From contig NZ_AP022576.1 of the NCBI RefSeq assembly GCF_010730355.1, positions 1,178,001-1,242,000 on the forward strand: a stretch of DNA of 64,000 bases. The letters run 5' to 3'. The notes under the pieces were generated by a model. The model saw only the letters and a list, made by a program, of their open reading frames with translations. It did no database searches and had not been told where the DNA came from. Below, piece after piece: positions 24,742 through 35,208 of the stretch; the stretch's first letter is position 1, and every line of letters starts with the position of its first letter. Origin of the DNA: Mycobacterium florentinum (lineage in GTDB: Bacteria > Actinomycetota > Actinomycetes > Mycobacteriales > Mycobacteriaceae). A program made the translations under genes and the position numbers.

Positions 24742-25338
24742 TTCCACGGCCAGCGCGAACTCACGCTGGGCCAGCTCCCGGGCGCCCGAATCCAGCCGCC
24801 GCCAGCCCAGCGACGGCGCGATCAGATCGAGCCCCGCGACCCGCTCCCCGTTGATGTCGACGCGGGCATAGAGCAGGTCGCCGGGGCCGACCCCGGCGCG
24901 TTGCGCGGCCGACGCGATCGCGGCGCAACCCAGCTCCCACACCTCGAAGTCGGGCTCGGCCGGCCAAGCGTGCGACTGCCGCCCGCCGAGAAAGATCAAC
25001 ACCGACTGCGCCGCGCCCGGCTGCGTTGGCACACCGGCTTTCTCGATGTCATCCAGGTAGTGCGCACCGAGATTCCAGGCGACCACGGCGGGCGGATTCA
25101 GCAGATTCTTGACGCGGGTGGTCCAGGCCAGAAACTCGTCGCGCCGGTCGGCGGCATCCGCAGCATCGCGCAGAATCACGAGGTCGGCGCCGACGGTTTC
25201 CGGGTCATCCCAGGACAGCCAGCGAGCGTGCAGACCGCGCCGGCGCAGCGCGGGAACCAACCCGGCATCGTCGGGATGCCGGGGACATCCGGCCAGCACA
25301 ATGCGGGGGTGAAAGACGTCCGGGCGGGCAAGCTTCAT
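24691..25338 (-). CDS. Shortened ATP-grasp-like protein (Rv1455 position)
   Basis: A 215-residue protein in the place of Rv1455. The N-terminal part (FHPRIVLAGCP, then LHARWLSWDDPETVGADLVILR) and the C-terminal part (GDLLYARVDINGERVAGLDLIAPSL) look like the two ends of a RimK/glutathione-synthase-like ATP-grasp protein. The central ATP-binding section, normally about 70-80 residues with lysines, appears absent. VPTQPGAAQ joins almost directly to SVLIFLGGRQSHAW. Catalytic activity is therefore doubtful. The ATG at 25338 sits inside a palindrome shared with the divergent gene. TATCAT, a good -10 hexamer (25352-25347), lies 8 bases before it, suggesting leaderless expression. The 3' end overlaps ctaA by 51 bases. 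Confidence 0.7.
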   Translation of the reverse strand: MKLARPDVFHPRIVLAGCPRHPDDAGLVPALRRRGLHARWLSWDDPETVGADLVILRDAADAADRRDEFLAWTTRVKNLLNPPAVVAWNLGAHYLDDIEKAGVPTQPGAAQSVLIFLGGRQSHAWPAEPDFEVWELGCAAIASAAQRAGVGPGDLLYARVDINGERVAGLDLIAPSLGWRRLDSGARELAQREFALAVESACERLGLGPLSHRRP

Positions 25339-25349
25339 GCCCGGGCATG
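25336..25349. promoter_or_regulatory. Perfect 14-base palindrome between two divergent starts
   Basis: CATGCCCGGGCATG is fully self-complementary. Its left end contains the start codon of the minus-strand gene at 25338. Only 19 bases separate the two divergent start codons, so promoters and any operator must overlap coding starts. Whether a protein binds here is unknown. Confidence 0.4.
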
Positions 25350-25357
25350 ATATCCAC

Positions 25358-26332
25358 ATGCACGCAATCGAAGTCAGTGAAACTGGCGGCCCCGAGGTCC
25401 TGCGCTACGTCGACACATCACAACCCTCGCCGGGCCACGGCGAGCTGCTGATCAAGGCCGAGGCCGTCGGCGTCAACTTCATTGATACGTATTTCCGATC
25501 CGGGCAGTACCCGTGCGAGGTGCCGTTCATCCCCGGTTCCGAGGTGTGTGGCACCGTCGCGGCCCTGGGCGACGGGGTCGACGGCTTTCGGGTCGGCGAC
25601 CGGGTGGTCTCCGCGGCGGCGTCCGGCGCCTACGCTGAATTCGCCACTGCGCCAGCACAGTTGACCGCCAAGGTGCCCGACGGTGTCAGCTCCGAGGTGG
25701 CTGCCTCGGTGCTGCTGAAGGGTCTGACCGCGCACTACCTGCTCAAGTCGGTGTATCCGGTGCAGGCCGGCGACGCGGTGCTGGTGCACGCGGGGGCCGG
25801 CGGCGTCGGATTGATCCTGACCCAATGGGCACACCTGCTCGGCGTCCGGGTCATCACTACCGTCTCCACACCCGAAAAGGCCGCGCTGTCCAAGAAGGCC
25901 GGTGCCGACGAGGTGCTGTCCTACCCCGACGACGCCGCGCAATTCGGCCAGCAGATTCGTGAGCTCACCGGAGGCGGCGGTGTGGCGGCGGTGTACGACG
26001 GCGTCGGCGCCACCACGTTCGACGCCAGCCTGGCCGGCCTGGCCATCCGCGGGACCCTGGCGCTGTTCGGCGCCGCCAGCGGACCCGTGCCGCCGGTGGA
26101 TCCGCAGCGCCTCAACGCCGCCGGCTCGGTGTTCCTGACCCGCCCGACGCTGGCGCACTTCATGCGGACCGGCCAGGAGTTCAGCTGGCGCGCCGACGAA
26201 TTGTTCGAGGCGGTGGCCAGCGGAGCAATCAACATCGAAGTGGGGCATCGCTATCCGCTGGCCGAAGCGACTCGCGCCCATCAGGACCTGCAGGGCCGCA
26301 AGACCGCCGGCTCGATTGTGTTGCTGCCGTAA
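25358..26332 (+). CDS. qor: NADPH:quinone oxidoreductase (zeta-crystallin type)
   Basis: A 324-residue zinc-free medium-chain reductase. The N-terminal GroES-like domain contains VGVNFIDTYFRSGQYP and PFIPGSEVCGTV. The Rossmann nucleotide site is HAGAGGVGLILTQWA near residues 145-159. The protein lacks the structural-zinc cysteines of alcohol dehydrogenases and has the Qor-type YFRSG and VYDGVG motifs. It should reduce quinones with NADPH in the cytosol. The start is ATG 25358; an in-frame ATG at 25337 lies in the palindrome and would add seven residues. It is convergent with the next gene, 9 bases away. Confidence 0.92.
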   Translation: MHAIEVSETGGPEVLRYVDTSQPSPGHGELLIKAEAVGVNFIDTYFRSGQYPCEVPFIPGSEVCGTVAALGDGVDGFRVGDRVVSAAASGAYAEFATAPAQLTAKVPDGVSSEVAASVLLKGLTAHYLLKSVYPVQAGDAVLVHAGAGGVGLILTQWAHLLGVRVITTVSTPEKAALSKKAGADEVLSYPDDAAQFGQQIRELTGGGGVAAVYDGVGATTFDASLAGLAIRGTLALFGAASGPVPPVDPQRLNAAGSVFLTRPTLAHFMRTGQEFSWRADELFEAVASGAINIEVGHRYPLAEATRAHQDLQGRKTAGSIVLLP

Positions 26333-26341
26333 GCGAATTCG

Positions 26342-26743
26342 TCAGGCCTTGGGGCAGAAGATCCCGAGGATCTGCTGGCAGTTGTCCTTGTTGATCAGAC
26401 CCGGCGGCGCCGGTGGAGGTGGCGGCGGCGGATTCTCGCCGTCCCAAATGTTTTGGGCCACATTGCCTTGCCCGAAGTAGACGTAGTAGTAGGTGTGGCA
26501 AATGTTGTTGTCCCACACGACCGGGTTGGTGACGTGATTGCCGGTCGGCGGCAATGGTTGCCCCGGACACCAGTGGCACGGCCCCGACGGGTGGTCGTTC
26601 GGACAGCCGGGCCAGGCATCCAGCGGCATGGGTCCGGGTTGGGCCCCGGCGATGGCGGCGCTCAGGCCGAAATCGGAGAGCGCCAGACCGCCCGACAGCA
26701 GCGCCGCGGCGATCACCTTCTTGACGGTGCGGTGGTGTCCCAT
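26342..26743 (-). CDS. Secreted Cys- and Pro-rich protein of unknown function
   Basis: A 133-residue protein with a signal peptide (MGHHRTVKKVIAAALLSGGL, cleavage near AGA in the mid-30s). The mature part holds seven cysteines, in PGCPNDHPSGPCHWCPG, ICHTYYYVYFG, NCQQ and IFCPKA. A run of seven prolines follows ENP. It probably folds with disulfides outside the membrane. No enzyme motif is visible and I do not recognise a named family. AAAGGA precedes ATG 26743. The 281 bases upstream to the ctaB stop contain no gene I can support. Confidence 0.75.
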   Translation of the reverse strand: MGHHRTVKKVIAAALLSGGLALSDFGLSAAIAGAQPGPMPLDAWPGCPNDHPSGPCHWCPGQPLPPTGNHVTNPVVWDNNICHTYYYVYFGQGNVAQNIWDGENPPPPPPPAPPGLINKDNCQQILGIFCPKA

Positions 26744-27024
26744 GGCCTCGAGTCCTTTTCCGCAGGCTTTGCTGCTGAGAGTCAGTATTGAGCCGCGCCC
26801 TCTGCACTGCATGGGTTTTGGCTATGCGAATGGGTCGCGCCCAGTACACCGGCGCCGGTTTGCTACCGATCCCAACAAACAAGTCACAGCCGCCACACCG
26901 GCCTCACGCGGAGAAGGGCATGGCGGTTTCAGAAAGCGATATCGGATGCACTATCGCATGGGGAAACCCGGTGGTGGGCCCTTCGGCGGTGCCGAAGTGG
27001 CGGATGTGATTTAAGCCGACCGGG

Positions 27025-27939
27025 TCACAGCAGCGTCGGCAACGCGATCACCGAGTCGACCGCCAGCGCGCAGAACACCACCGCGAGGTAGTTGTTCGAC
27101 TGCAGGAACAGCCGCAGCGGCTTGACCGGCTCGCCGGCCCGGACCCCGGCGTACAGCTGATGGGCCATCGCCAGGAACCAGACGCCGGCCACCACGGCAA
27201 CCGCCGTGTACAGCCAGCCGGCGGCCAGCGCCAGCACCATGGTCGCCAGCACGGTCAGCCAGGTGTAGATCAGGATCTGCTTGGTGACCTGACGCTCGGT
27301 CGCCACGGCCGGAAGCATCGGGACGCCGGCCGCCTTGTAGTCGTCCTTGTACCGCATCGCCAGCGCCCAGGTGTGCGGCGGCGTCCAGAAGAAGATGATC
27401 GCGAACATCGCGAGCGCCGGCCAGCCGATGGTGCCGGTCACCGCCGACCAGCCGATCATCACCGGCATGCAGCCGGCCGCGCCGCCCCAGACGACGTTTT
27501 GCGAGGTGCGGCGCTTGAGCAGCAACGTGTAGACGAACACGTAGAACGCGATCGTGGCGATCGCGAGCAGCCCGGACAGCAGGTTCGTCGTCCCCCAGAG
27601 CCAGAAGAACGAGCCGACGGTGAGCACCAGACCAAGCACCAGGGCGTTGCGGGTGGGCACCGCGGCGCGGGCCAGCGGCCGGCGTGCGGTCCGCTTCATC
27701 AGCTTGTCGATGTCGGCGTCGGCCACGCAGTTCAGCGTGTTGGCCCCGCCCGCGGCCAGCATGCCGCCGATCAACGTGTTGAGGATCAGCAGCGGATCGA
27801 CGTGGCCGCGGTGTGCCAGCAGCATCGCGGGGATCGCGGTGACCAGCAGCAGCTCAATGACGCGCGGCTTCGTCAGTGCCAGGTAAGCCAGCACCGTGCC
27901 GCGTAATCGGCTCGGCGCGACGCGCCCGCGAACGCTCAC
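27025..27939 (-). CDS. ctaB: Protoheme IX farnesyltransferase CtaB
   Basis: A 304-residue UbiA-family prenyltransferase with about nine membrane helices that adds a farnesyl group to heme B, giving heme O. The first aspartate-rich motif is [20 protein letters not shown] near residues 70-90. The second region is around [17 protein letters not shown] near 192-208. The GTG start at 27939 yields the usual length. It is divergent from tkt across 263 bases. With ctaA it completes heme A supply for cytochrome oxidase. Confidence 0.95.
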   Translation of the reverse strand: MSVRGRVAPSRLRGTVLAYLALTKPRVIELLLVTAIPAMLLAHRGHVDPLLILNTLIGGMLAAGGANTLNCVADADIDKLMKRTARRPLARAAVPTRNALVLGLVLTVGSFFWLWGTTNLLSGLLAIATIAFYVFVYTLLLKRRTSQNVVWGGAAGCMPVMIGWSAVTGTIGWPALAMFAIIFFWTPPHTWALAMRYKDDYKAAGVPMLPAVATERQVTKQILIYTWLTVLATMVLALAAGWLYTAVAVVAGVWFLAMAHQLYAGVRAGEPVKPLRLFLQSNNYLAVVFCALAVDSVIALPTLL

Positions 27940-28202
27940 GCAATTACTCCTTGGGTCGCAGCGGGGCGCAGGATCTACTACGCACGATGGTAGACCGCGT
28001 TGCCACCACGGTCAGCCTCCAGGGTCTATTCACACAGAGTTTCCCGACGGCGGCACCGGGCGCAAGCTCTGAGACGGCTGGCCGTCACATCCGTCGAGGC
28101 GCCCGGGAATACCCGTGATCCCGCACTGCAAACGCGGCCACTCCCGCACTAGGGTGAGGATTGATCTGCTCTACGACTTACGGCCACCCCAAGGATGAGT
28201 CT

Positions 28203-30293
28203 GTGACCACTCTCGACGAGATCTCCACACTGACCCGAGCGCACCACCCCGACGACTGGACCGAGATCGACTCGGCCGCCGTCGACACCGTGCGGGTGCT
28301 GGCCGCCGACGCGGTGCAGAAGGTCGGCAATGGTCACCCCGGGACCGCGATGAGCCTGGCGCCGTTGGCCTACACCCTGTTCCAGCGCGCCATGACCCAC
28401 GACCCGAGCGACCCGCACTGGCTCGGCCGCGACCGGTTCGTCCTGTCGGCCGGGCACAGCAGCCTGACCCTGTACCTGCAGCTGTACCTCGGCGGGTTCG
28501 GCCTCGAACTGTCCGACATCGAGGCGCTGCGCACCTGGGGCTCCAAGACTCCCGGCCACCCCGAGTTCCGGCACACCAAGGGTGTTGAGATCACCACCGG
28601 CCCGCTGGGCCAGGGGCTGGCGTCGTCGGTCGGGATGGCGATGGCATCGCGCTACGAGCGGGGCCTGTTCGACCCCGACACCCCGCCCGGAGAAAGCCCG
28701 TTCGACCACTTCATCTACGTGATCGCCTCCGACGGGGACATCGAGGAGGGCGTGACCTCCGAGGCGTCCTCGCTGGCGGCCGTCCAGCAGCTGGGCAACC
28801 TGATCGTGTTCTACGACCACAACCAGATCTCGATCGAGGACGACACCAACATCGCGTTGTGCGAGGACACGGCCGCGCGCTACCGCGCCTACGGCTGGCA
28901 CGTGCAAGAGGTCGAAGGCGGCGAGAACGTCGTCGGTATCGAGGAGGCCATCGCCAACGCGAAGGCCGTCACCGACAAGCCGTCGTTCATCTCGCTGCGC
29001 ACCATCATCGGCTACCCGGCGCCGACCATGATGAACACCGGCAAGGTGCACGGCGCCGCTCTCGGCGACGAGGAAGTGGCCGCCACCAAGCGGGTTCTGG
29101 GATTCGACCCCGACAAGAACTTCGAGGTCCGCGACGAGGTCATCACCCACACCCGGCGCCTGGTGGCGCGCGGCAAAGAGGCCCACGACCGCTGGCAGAT
29201 CGGTTTCGACGCGTGGGCGCAGCGCGAACCCGAGCGCAAGGCACTGCTGGATCGGCTGCTCGCGCAGCAGCTTCCCGACGGCTGGGACGCCGAAATCCCG
29301 TACTGGGAACCGGGCTCGAAGGAACTGGCCACCCGCGCGGCCTCCGGCAAGGTGCTGTCCGCACTGGGTGCGAAACTGCCCGAGCTGTGGGGCGGCTCGG
29401 CCGACCTGGCGGGCAGCAACAACACCACCATGGATGGGGTCAAATCATTTGGGCCACCGTCGATTTCGACCGATGACTACACCGCAGACTGGTACGGCCG
29501 GACCCTGCACTTCGGGATTCGCGAGCATGCCATGGGCGCCATCCTGTCCGGCATCGTGCTGCACGGGCCCACCCGCGCCTACGGTGGCACCTTCCTGCAG
29601 TTCTCCGACTACATGCGTGGCGCCGTGCGACTGGCGTCGCTGATGGACATCGACCCCATCTACGTGTGGACGCACGATTCCATCGGTCTGGGCGAAGACG
29701 GCCCGACCCACCAGCCGATCGAGCACCTCGCGGCGTTGCGGGCCATCCCGAACCTCTCGGTGGTGCGCCCGGCGGATGCCAACGAGACCGCGTACGCGTG
29801 GCGCACGGTCATCGCCCGCGGCTCCAGCACCGGTCCGATCGGGCTGATCCTCACCCGGCAGGGTGTGCCGGTGCTCGAAGGCACCAATATCGAAGGAGTC
29901 GCCCGCGGCGGTTATGTCCTGGGCGATGCCGGAGACGAGGAGCCCGATGTCGTTCTGATCGGCACCGGCTCCGAGGTCCAGCTCGCGGTAGAGGCCGCAA
30001 AGCTGTTGGCGGACAAGGACATCATCGCGCGGGTCGTATCGATGCCCTGCGTGGAATGGTTCGAGTCGCAGCCGGCCGAGTACCGCGACAGCGTGCTGCC
30101 GCCGTCGGTCTCGGCGCGGGTGGCCGTCGAGGCGGGCATCGCGCAACCGTGGCACAAACTGGTCGGCGACACCGGAAAGATCGTTTCGATCGAGCACTAC
30201 GGCGCATCCGCCGACGCCAAGACATTGTTCCGTGAGTTCGGCTTCACCGCGGAGGCCGTCGCTGCCGCCGCGGAAGAAGTAGTCGACAACTGA
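28203..30293 (+). CDS. tkt: Transketolase
   Basis: A 696-residue thiamine diphosphate enzyme of the pentose phosphate pathway that moves two-carbon units between sugar phosphates. The substrate region VQKVGNGHPGTAMSLAP comes early. The cofactor motif starts at ASDGDIEEGV and continues to the asparagine in FYDHNQIS. The pyrimidine domain has the conserved glutamate in HFGIREHAMG. I chose GTG 28203 because the protein then begins VTTLDEI, as in other mycobacteria. TAGGGT at 28150-28155 is a candidate -10. First gene of the tkt-tal-zwf-opcA-pgl run; 15 bases separate it from tal. Confidence 0.97.
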   Translation: MTTLDEISTLTRAHHPDDWTEIDSAAVDTVRVLAADAVQKVGNGHPGTAMSLAPLAYTLFQRAMTHDPSDPHWLGRDRFVLSAGHSSLTLYLQLYLGGFGLELSDIEALRTWGSKTPGHPEFRHTKGVEITTGPLGQGLASSVGMAMASRYERGLFDPDTPPGESPFDHFIYVIASDGDIEEGVTSEASSLAAVQQLGNLIVFYDHNQISIEDDTNIALCEDTAARYRAYGWHVQEVEGGENVVGIEEAIANAKAVTDKPSFISLRTIIGYPAPTMMNTGKVHGAALGDEEVAATKRVLGFDPDKNFEVRDEVITHTRRLVARGKEAHDRWQIGFDAWAQREPERKALLDRLLAQQLPDGWDAEIPYWEPGSKELATRAASGKVLSALGAKLPELWGGSADLAGSNNTTMDGVKSFGPPSISTDDYTADWYGRTLHFGIREHAMGAILSGIVLHGPTRAYGGTFLQFSDYMRGAVRLASLMDIDPIYVWTHDSIGLGEDGPTHQPIEHLAALRAIPNLSVVRPADANETAYAWRTVIARGSSTGPIGLILTRQGVPVLEGTNIEGVARGGYVLGDAGDEEPDVVLIGTGSEVQLAVEAAKLLADKDIIARVVSMPCVEWFESQPAEYRDSVLPPSVSARVAVEAGIAQPWHKLVGDTGKIVSIEHYGASADAKTLFREFGFTAEAVAAAAEEVVDN

Positions 30294-30308
30294 GAAAGGC
30301 TGATTCAG

Positions 30309-31427
30309 ATGACCCAGAACCCGAACCTTGCGGCGCTGAGCGCCGCCGGCGTATCCGTGTGGCTTGACGACCTGTCGCGGGAGCGGCTGAACTCCGGCAA
30401 CCTGCAAGAGCTGATCGACACCAAGAGCATTGTCGGAGTGACCACCAACCCGTCGATCTTCCAGAAGGCGTTCGCCGACGGCGACTCGTACGACCCGCAG
30501 ATCGCCGAGCTGGCCGAGCGGGGTGCCGACGTGGACGCCACCATCCGCACCATCACCACCGACGACGTACGCACCGCATGCGATGTGCTTGCGCCGCAAT
30601 GGGAGTCCTCCGATGGGATCGACGGCCGGGTGTCCATCGAGGTCGACCCGCGACTGGCCAACGAAACCGAGAAGACGATCGCGCAGGCCGTCGAGCTGTG
30701 GAAGATCGTCGACCGGCCGAACCTGTTGATCAAGATCCCAGCTACCAAGGCCGGCCTGCCGGCCATCACCGCCGTTCTGGCGGAAGGGATTTCGGTCAAC
30801 GTCACGTTGATCTTCTCCGTGGAGCGGCACCGAGAGGTGATGGACGCCTACCTGGCGGGACTGGAGAAGGCCCGCGAGGCGGGACACGACCTGTCCAAGA
30901 TCCATTCGGTGGCATCGTTTTTCGTGTCCCGGGTGGACACCGAGATCGACAAGCGACTGGAAAAGATCGGCTCCGAAGAGGCGCTCGGCCTGCGCGGCCA
31001 GGCCGGTGTCGCCAACGCCCGGCTGGCCTACGCGGCGTACCAGGAGATCTTCGAGGGTGGTGCGCGGTTCGAGGCGCTCAAGGCCAACGGCGCCCGGGTG
31101 CAGCGCCCGTTGTGGGCATCGACCGGTGTGAAGAACCCGGACTACTCCGACACCCTTTATGTCACCGAGCTGGTCGCGCCGAACACGGTCAACACCATGC
31201 CGGAGAAGACGATTGACGCCGTCGCCGACCACGGTGTCGTCACCGGCGACACGATCACCGGCACCGCCGACGCGGCCCAGGGCGTGTTCGACAAGCTGTC
31301 GGCGGTCGGGATCGACGTGGCCGACGTGTTCGTGGTCCTGGAGAACGAGGGCGTGGAGAAGTTCATCGAATCGTGGACTGAGTTGCTCGGCGAGACACAG
31401 AAACAGCTGAGCTCTCTTTCCAAATGA
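30309..31427 (+). CDS. tal: Transaldolase
   Basis: A 372-residue class I aldolase that transfers a three-carbon unit between sedoheptulose 7-phosphate and glyceraldehyde 3-phosphate. The Schiff-base lysine is Lys142 in [11 protein letters not shown]. The early [15 protein letters not shown] and the NVTLIFS strand are standard. The length fits the longer actinobacterial type. A stop-start overlap (ATGA) couples it to zwf. Confidence 0.97.
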   Translation: MTQNPNLAALSAAGVSVWLDDLSRERLNSGNLQELIDTKSIVGVTTNPSIFQKAFADGDSYDPQIAELAERGADVDATIRTITTDDVRTACDVLAPQWESSDGIDGRVSIEVDPRLANETEKTIAQAVELWKIVDRPNLLIKIPATKAGLPAITAVLAEGISVNVTLIFSVERHREVMDAYLAGLEKAREAGHDLSKIHSVASFFVSRVDTEIDKRLEKIGSEEALGLRGQAGVANARLAYAAYQEIFEGGARFEALKANGARVQRPLWASTGVKNPDYSDTLYVTELVAPNTVNTMPEKTIDAVADHGVVTGDTITGTADAAQGVFDKLSAVGIDVADVFVVLENEGVEKFIESWTELLGETQKQLSSLSK

Positions 31428-32965
31428 CGGCGGGCGCTGATGGCGCGCAATGGCGTAACCCATTGCGGGACAAAGACGATAAGCGGCTGCCCAGGATCGC
31501 CGGCCCCTGCGCCATGGTGCTTTTCGGCGTCACCGGCGACCTGGCGCACAAAAAGGTGGTGCCCGCGGTCTACGACCTGGCCAACCGCGGGTTACTGCCT
31601 CCGACCTTCTCGCTGGTCGGCTTCGGCCGCCGCGACTGGGATCACGACGCGTTCGCCCAGGTAATCCACGACGACGTCAAGCAGTTCTGCCGCACCCCCT
31701 TTCGGCAGGCCATCTGGGAGCGGCTGGCCGAGGGACTGCGGTTCGTGTCGGGCGCCTTCGACGACGATGCCGCCTTCGCACGGCTGGCCGAGACGCTCGA
31801 CAAGCTCGACGCCGAGCGCGGCATCGGCGGCAATCACGCGTTCTATCTGGCGATTCCGCCGAAGTCGTTCCCGGTGGTGTGCGAACAGCTGCACAAGTCC
31901 GGGCTGGCGCGGCCCCAAGAAGACCGATGGAGCCGGGTCGTCATCGAGAAGCCGTTCGGCCACGACCTGAAGAGCGCGTGCGACCTCAACCATGTGGTGA
32001 ACTCGGTCTTCCCCGAGGAGTCGGTGTTCCGCATCGACCACTATCTCGGCAAGGAGACGGTCCAGAACATCTTGGCGCTGCGGTTCGCCAATCAATTCTG
32101 GGACCCGATCTGGAACGCGCACTACGTCGACCACGTGCAGATCACGATGGCCGAGGACATCGGATTGGGCGGCCGCGCCGGATATTACGACGGCATCGGC
32201 GCGGCCCGCGATGTCATCCAGAACCACCTGATGCAGCTGCTGGCACTCACCGCGATGGAGGAGCCGGTCAGCTTCAACGCGAAAGCGTTGCAGGCCGAGA
32301 AGATCAAGGTGCTCTCGGCCACCCAACTGGCCCAGCCGATCGACCAGACCACCAGCCGCGGTCAGTACGCGGCCGGCTGGCAGGGCGGCGAGGAGGTGGT
32401 GGGGCTGCTGGACGAGGACGGTTTCTCGAAGGATTCCACCACCGAAACCTTCGCGGCGATCACGCTCGAAGTGGACACCCGCCGCTGGGCCGGGGTGCCG
32501 TTCTACCTGCGTACCGGAAAACGCTTGGGCCGCAGGGTGACCGAGATCGCCCTGGTCTTCAAACGGGCCCCGCATCTGCCCTTCGACGCCACCATGACCG
32601 ACGAGCTGGGCGAGAACGCCCTGGTGATCCGGGTGCAGCCCGACGAGGGCATCACGCTGCGGTTCGGTTCGAAGGTCCCGGGCGCGATGGAAGTCCGCGA
32701 CGTCAACATGGACTTCTCCTACGGCTCGGCGTTCGCCGAAGACTCCCCCGAGGCCTACGAACGGTTGATCCTGGACGTGCTGCTGGGTGAGCCGTCGCTG
32801 TTCCCGGTGAACGAGGAGGTCGAATTGGCTTGGCAGATACTCGATCCCGTCCTCGCTCATTGGGCAGCGGACGGAAAACCCGACCCGTACGAGTCGGGCA
32901 CCTGGGGCCCAGCCTCGGCCGATGAGATGCTGCACCGGACCGACCGCGAATGGCGGCGGCCGTAA
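31424..32965 (+). CDS. zwf: Glucose-6-phosphate dehydrogenase
   Basis: A 513-residue enzyme that oxidises glucose 6-phosphate and makes NADPH (or NADH or F420H2 by other enzymes; this family uses NADP+). The nucleotide motif is [10 protein letters not shown] and the active-site signature is [13 protein letters not shown]. Position in the operon matches zwf2 of M. tuberculosis. Its TAA shares bases with the ATG of opcA. OpcA is known to act as an allosteric partner of this enzyme in actinobacteria and cyanobacteria. Confidence 0.97.
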   Translation: MTAGADGAQWRNPLRDKDDKRLPRIAGPCAMVLFGVTGDLAHKKVVPAVYDLANRGLLPPTFSLVGFGRRDWDHDAFAQVIHDDVKQFCRTPFRQAIWERLAEGLRFVSGAFDDDAAFARLAETLDKLDAERGIGGNHAFYLAIPPKSFPVVCEQLHKSGLARPQEDRWSRVVIEKPFGHDLKSACDLNHVVNSVFPEESVFRIDHYLGKETVQNILALRFANQFWDPIWNAHYVDHVQITMAEDIGLGGRAGYYDGIGAARDVIQNHLMQLLALTAMEEPVSFNAKALQAEKIKVLSATQLAQPIDQTTSRGQYAAGWQGGEEVVGLLDEDGFSKDSTTETFAAITLEVDTRRWAGVPFYLRTGKRLGRRVTEIALVFKRAPHLPFDATMTDELGENALVIRVQPDEGITLRFGSKVPGAMEVRDVNMDFSYGSAFAEDSPEAYERLILDVLLGEPSLFPVNEEVELAWQILDPVLAHWAADGKPDPYESGTWGPASADEMLHRTDREWRRP

Positions 32966-33876
32966 TGATCGTTGATCTGCTCGACACCACCACCACCGCG
33001 GTCAACAAGAAGCTGGATGCGCTGCGCGAGGAGGCCGGCGTGGTCATGATGGGCCGCGTCGGTACGCTGATCATCAAGTCGGACAACGACACTCTGCTCG
33101 AAGAGGCCATCGAGGCGGCCAACGCCGCCAGCCACGAACACCCGAGCCGGGTCCTGGTCGTGGCGGCCGGCGATACCGACGGTCGCGATGCCCGCCTGGA
33201 CGCCCAGGTTCGAGTCGGTGGCGACGCCGGCGCCGGAGAGGTCGTGGTGCTCAGGCTGTCCGGCCCGTTGTCGGGTCACTCGGCCAGCGTCGTCATTCCC
33301 TTCCTGCTTCCCGACATCCCGGTCGTGGTGTGGTGGCCCGATGTCGCCCCAGCGGTTCCCGCTCAGGATCCATTGGGCAAGTTAGCGATTCGGCGCATCA
33401 CCGATGCGACCAACACCGACGACCCGCTGTCGGTGATCAAGAGCAGGCTTCCCGGATATACCGCCGGGGACACCGATCTGGCCTGGGCGCGGATCACCTA
33501 CTGGCGGGCCTTGCTCACCTCCGCGGTCGACCAGAAGCCGCACGAGAAGATCGAATCGGCGCTGGTTTCCGGTCTGCGCACCGAGCCCTCGCTCGACGTA
33601 CTGGCGGGCTGGTTGGCCAGCCGGATCGACGGGCCGGTGCGCCGGGAGGTCGGCGAACTCAAGGTCGAGTTGGTGCGCAAGAGCGAAACGATCACCCTGA
33701 GCAGGCCGCAAGAGGGAACGACGGCCACCCTGAGCCGGACCGGCCGACCGGATGCACTTGTTCCGTTGGCGCGCAGGGAAACCCGTGAATGCCTGGCCGA
33801 AGACATGCGTCGCTTGGACCCCGACGAGGTCTACTTCAGCGCGCTCGAAGGAATCGATAAGGTGCAATACGCGTGA
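32965..33876 (+). CDS. opcA: Glucose-6-phosphate dehydrogenase assembly protein OpcA
   Basis: A 303-residue protein, the usual length, starting at ATG 32965 ([10 protein letters not shown]). The motif [15 protein letters not shown] and the following ITDATN stretch are typical. It is needed for full activity of the dehydrogenase encoded just upstream. It has no membrane segment. It overlaps zwf and pgl by one and four bases, so stoichiometric expression is likely. Confidence 0.95.
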   Translation: MIVDLLDTTTTAVNKKLDALREEAGVVMMGRVGTLIIKSDNDTLLEEAIEAANAASHEHPSRVLVVAAGDTDGRDARLDAQVRVGGDAGAGEVVVLRLSGPLSGHSASVVIPFLLPDIPVVVWWPDVAPAVPAQDPLGKLAIRRITDATNTDDPLSVIKSRLPGYTAGDTDLAWARITYWRALLTSAVDQKPHEKIESALVSGLRTEPSLDVLAGWLASRIDGPVRREVGELKVELVRKSETITLSRPQEGTTATLSRTGRPDALVPLARRETRECLAEDMRRLDPDEVYFSALEGIDKVQYA

Positions 33877-34634
33877 GCACAACCGTTGAAGTCTTCCCGG
33901 ACAGTGCAACCCTGGTCGAGGCCGCGGGCCGCCGGCTGGTCGAGACCATCCGGGCCGCCGTGGCGGCGCGCGGGCGCGCCCAGATCGTGCTGACCGGCGG
34001 CGGCAACGGGATCGGCCTGCTGAAGTATCTGCGGGCCCAGGCCGACCAGGTCGACTGGTCGAAGGTTCATCTCTTCTGGGGCGACGAACGCTATGTCCCG
34101 TTAGCCGACGGCGAGCGCAACGAGAAGCAGGCCCGCGAGGCCCTGCTCGATCACATCGACATCCCCTCGAGCAACGTGCACCCGATGGCCGCCAGCGACG
34201 GCGAATTCGGTACCGACCTCGCCGCCGCGGCACTGGCCTACGAACAACTGCTGGCGGCCAACGCCGAACCCGGCGAGCAGGTACCGAATTTCGACGTCCA
34301 CCTGCTCGGCATGGGCCCCGAGGGCCACATCAACTCGCTGTTCCCCGACACCGCGGCGGTGCGCGAGACCGCCCGCATGGTGGTGTCGGTCGACGACTCC
34401 CCCAAGCCGCCGCCGCAGCGGATCACCCTGACGATCCCGGCGATCCGGCGATCCCGGGAGGTGTGGCTGATGGTCTCCGGCAGCGCCAAGGGCGATGCGG
34501 CCGCCGCCGCCATCGGCGGCGCCCAGCCGGTCGACATACCGGCCGCGGGTGCGGTCGGGCTCGAGACGACGCTCTGGCTGCTCGACGAGGACGCCGCCGC
34601 CAAACTGCCCGCCCGGCCCGGGCAGCCGGACTAG
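33873..34634 (+). CDS. pgl: 6-Phosphogluconolactonase
   Basis: A 253-residue enzyme that hydrolyses the lactone made by glucose-6-phosphate dehydrogenase. The family motifs are [23 protein letters not shown] and [15 protein letters not shown]. In M. tuberculosis annotations it is also called devB. It closes the core pathway operon; 184 bases without a recognised element separate it from the next gene. Confidence 0.95.
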   Translation: MSTTVEVFPDSATLVEAAGRRLVETIRAAVAARGRAQIVLTGGGNGIGLLKYLRAQADQVDWSKVHLFWGDERYVPLADGERNEKQAREALLDHIDIPSSNVHPMAASDGEFGTDLAAAALAYEQLLAANAEPGEQVPNFDVHLLGMGPEGHINSLFPDTAAVRETARMVVSVDDSPKPPPQRITLTIPAIRRSREVWLMVSGSAKGDAAAAAIGGAQPVDIPAAGAVGLETTLWLLDEDAAAKLPARPGQPD

Positions 34635-34818
34635 GGCCCGGCCCGCTCCGCCTTCCGGTCGGCATAGCCGGCCGCATAATCACCCAATCGCCGCGTGACC
34701 GCGCACCCGCAGCCCCGGGTCAGCCGGCCCCGCCGGCCGCCGTCACAGTGTGGTCTGCTCACATCCAATTCGATGCATAGACGTTTTCCCCGGTTCCATC
34801 GCGGTCATAATTACCGTC

Positions 34819-35208
34819 ATGGCAGACAGAACGGTGCGCAACGGGCCTGAGCGAAACCGGATCAAAACGCTCACTCAGGCGGCTCTGAACGCCGACAAGA
34901 CGGTCGAGCAGGTCGAGGACGTCCTCGACAACCTCGGCAAGACCATGAACGAGCTGAGCAGCTCCCTGACCCGGTTGAACGGCACGGTCGAGCGCTTGGA
35001 GGGCGGCCTGGACCACCTGGAGGGAACCCTGGAAAGCCTCGACGAGCTCGCCAAACGACTCATCGCGGTGGTCGAGCCGGTGGAGTCGATCGTCAAGCGC
35101 ATCGACTACATCGTGAGTGTGGGCGAGACGGTCATATCACCGCTGTCGATGACCGAGCACGCGGTACGCGGTGTGGTGGACCGGCTGCGGATCCGTCCGG
35201 CGCGGTAG
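34819..35208 (+). CDS. Amphipathic helical protein (Rv1444c-like)
   Basis: A 129-residue protein with no enzyme motif. Residues 20-85 form long heptad-like helices (VEQVEDVLDNLGKTMNELSS, then LTRLNGTVERLEGGLDHLEG) suggestive of a coiled coil or apolipoprotein-like lipid-surface helix. It matches Rv1444c by position and size. The start is ATG 34819. The stop TAG is followed at once by the ATG of a cytochrome P450 gene, so the two are probably translated together. The function is unknown. Confidence 0.8.
   Translation: MADRTVRNGPERNRIKTLTQAALNADKTVEQVEDVLDNLGKTMNELSSSLTRLNGTVERLEGGLDHLEGTLESLDELAKRLIAVVEPVESIVKRIDYIVSVGETVISPLSMTEHAVRGVVDRLRIRPAR

Noticed and set aside
29445..31463. A 672-codon minus-strand frame opposite tkt and tal
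   Set aside because: Antisense shadow; Arg/His/Gly-rich and without recognisable features.
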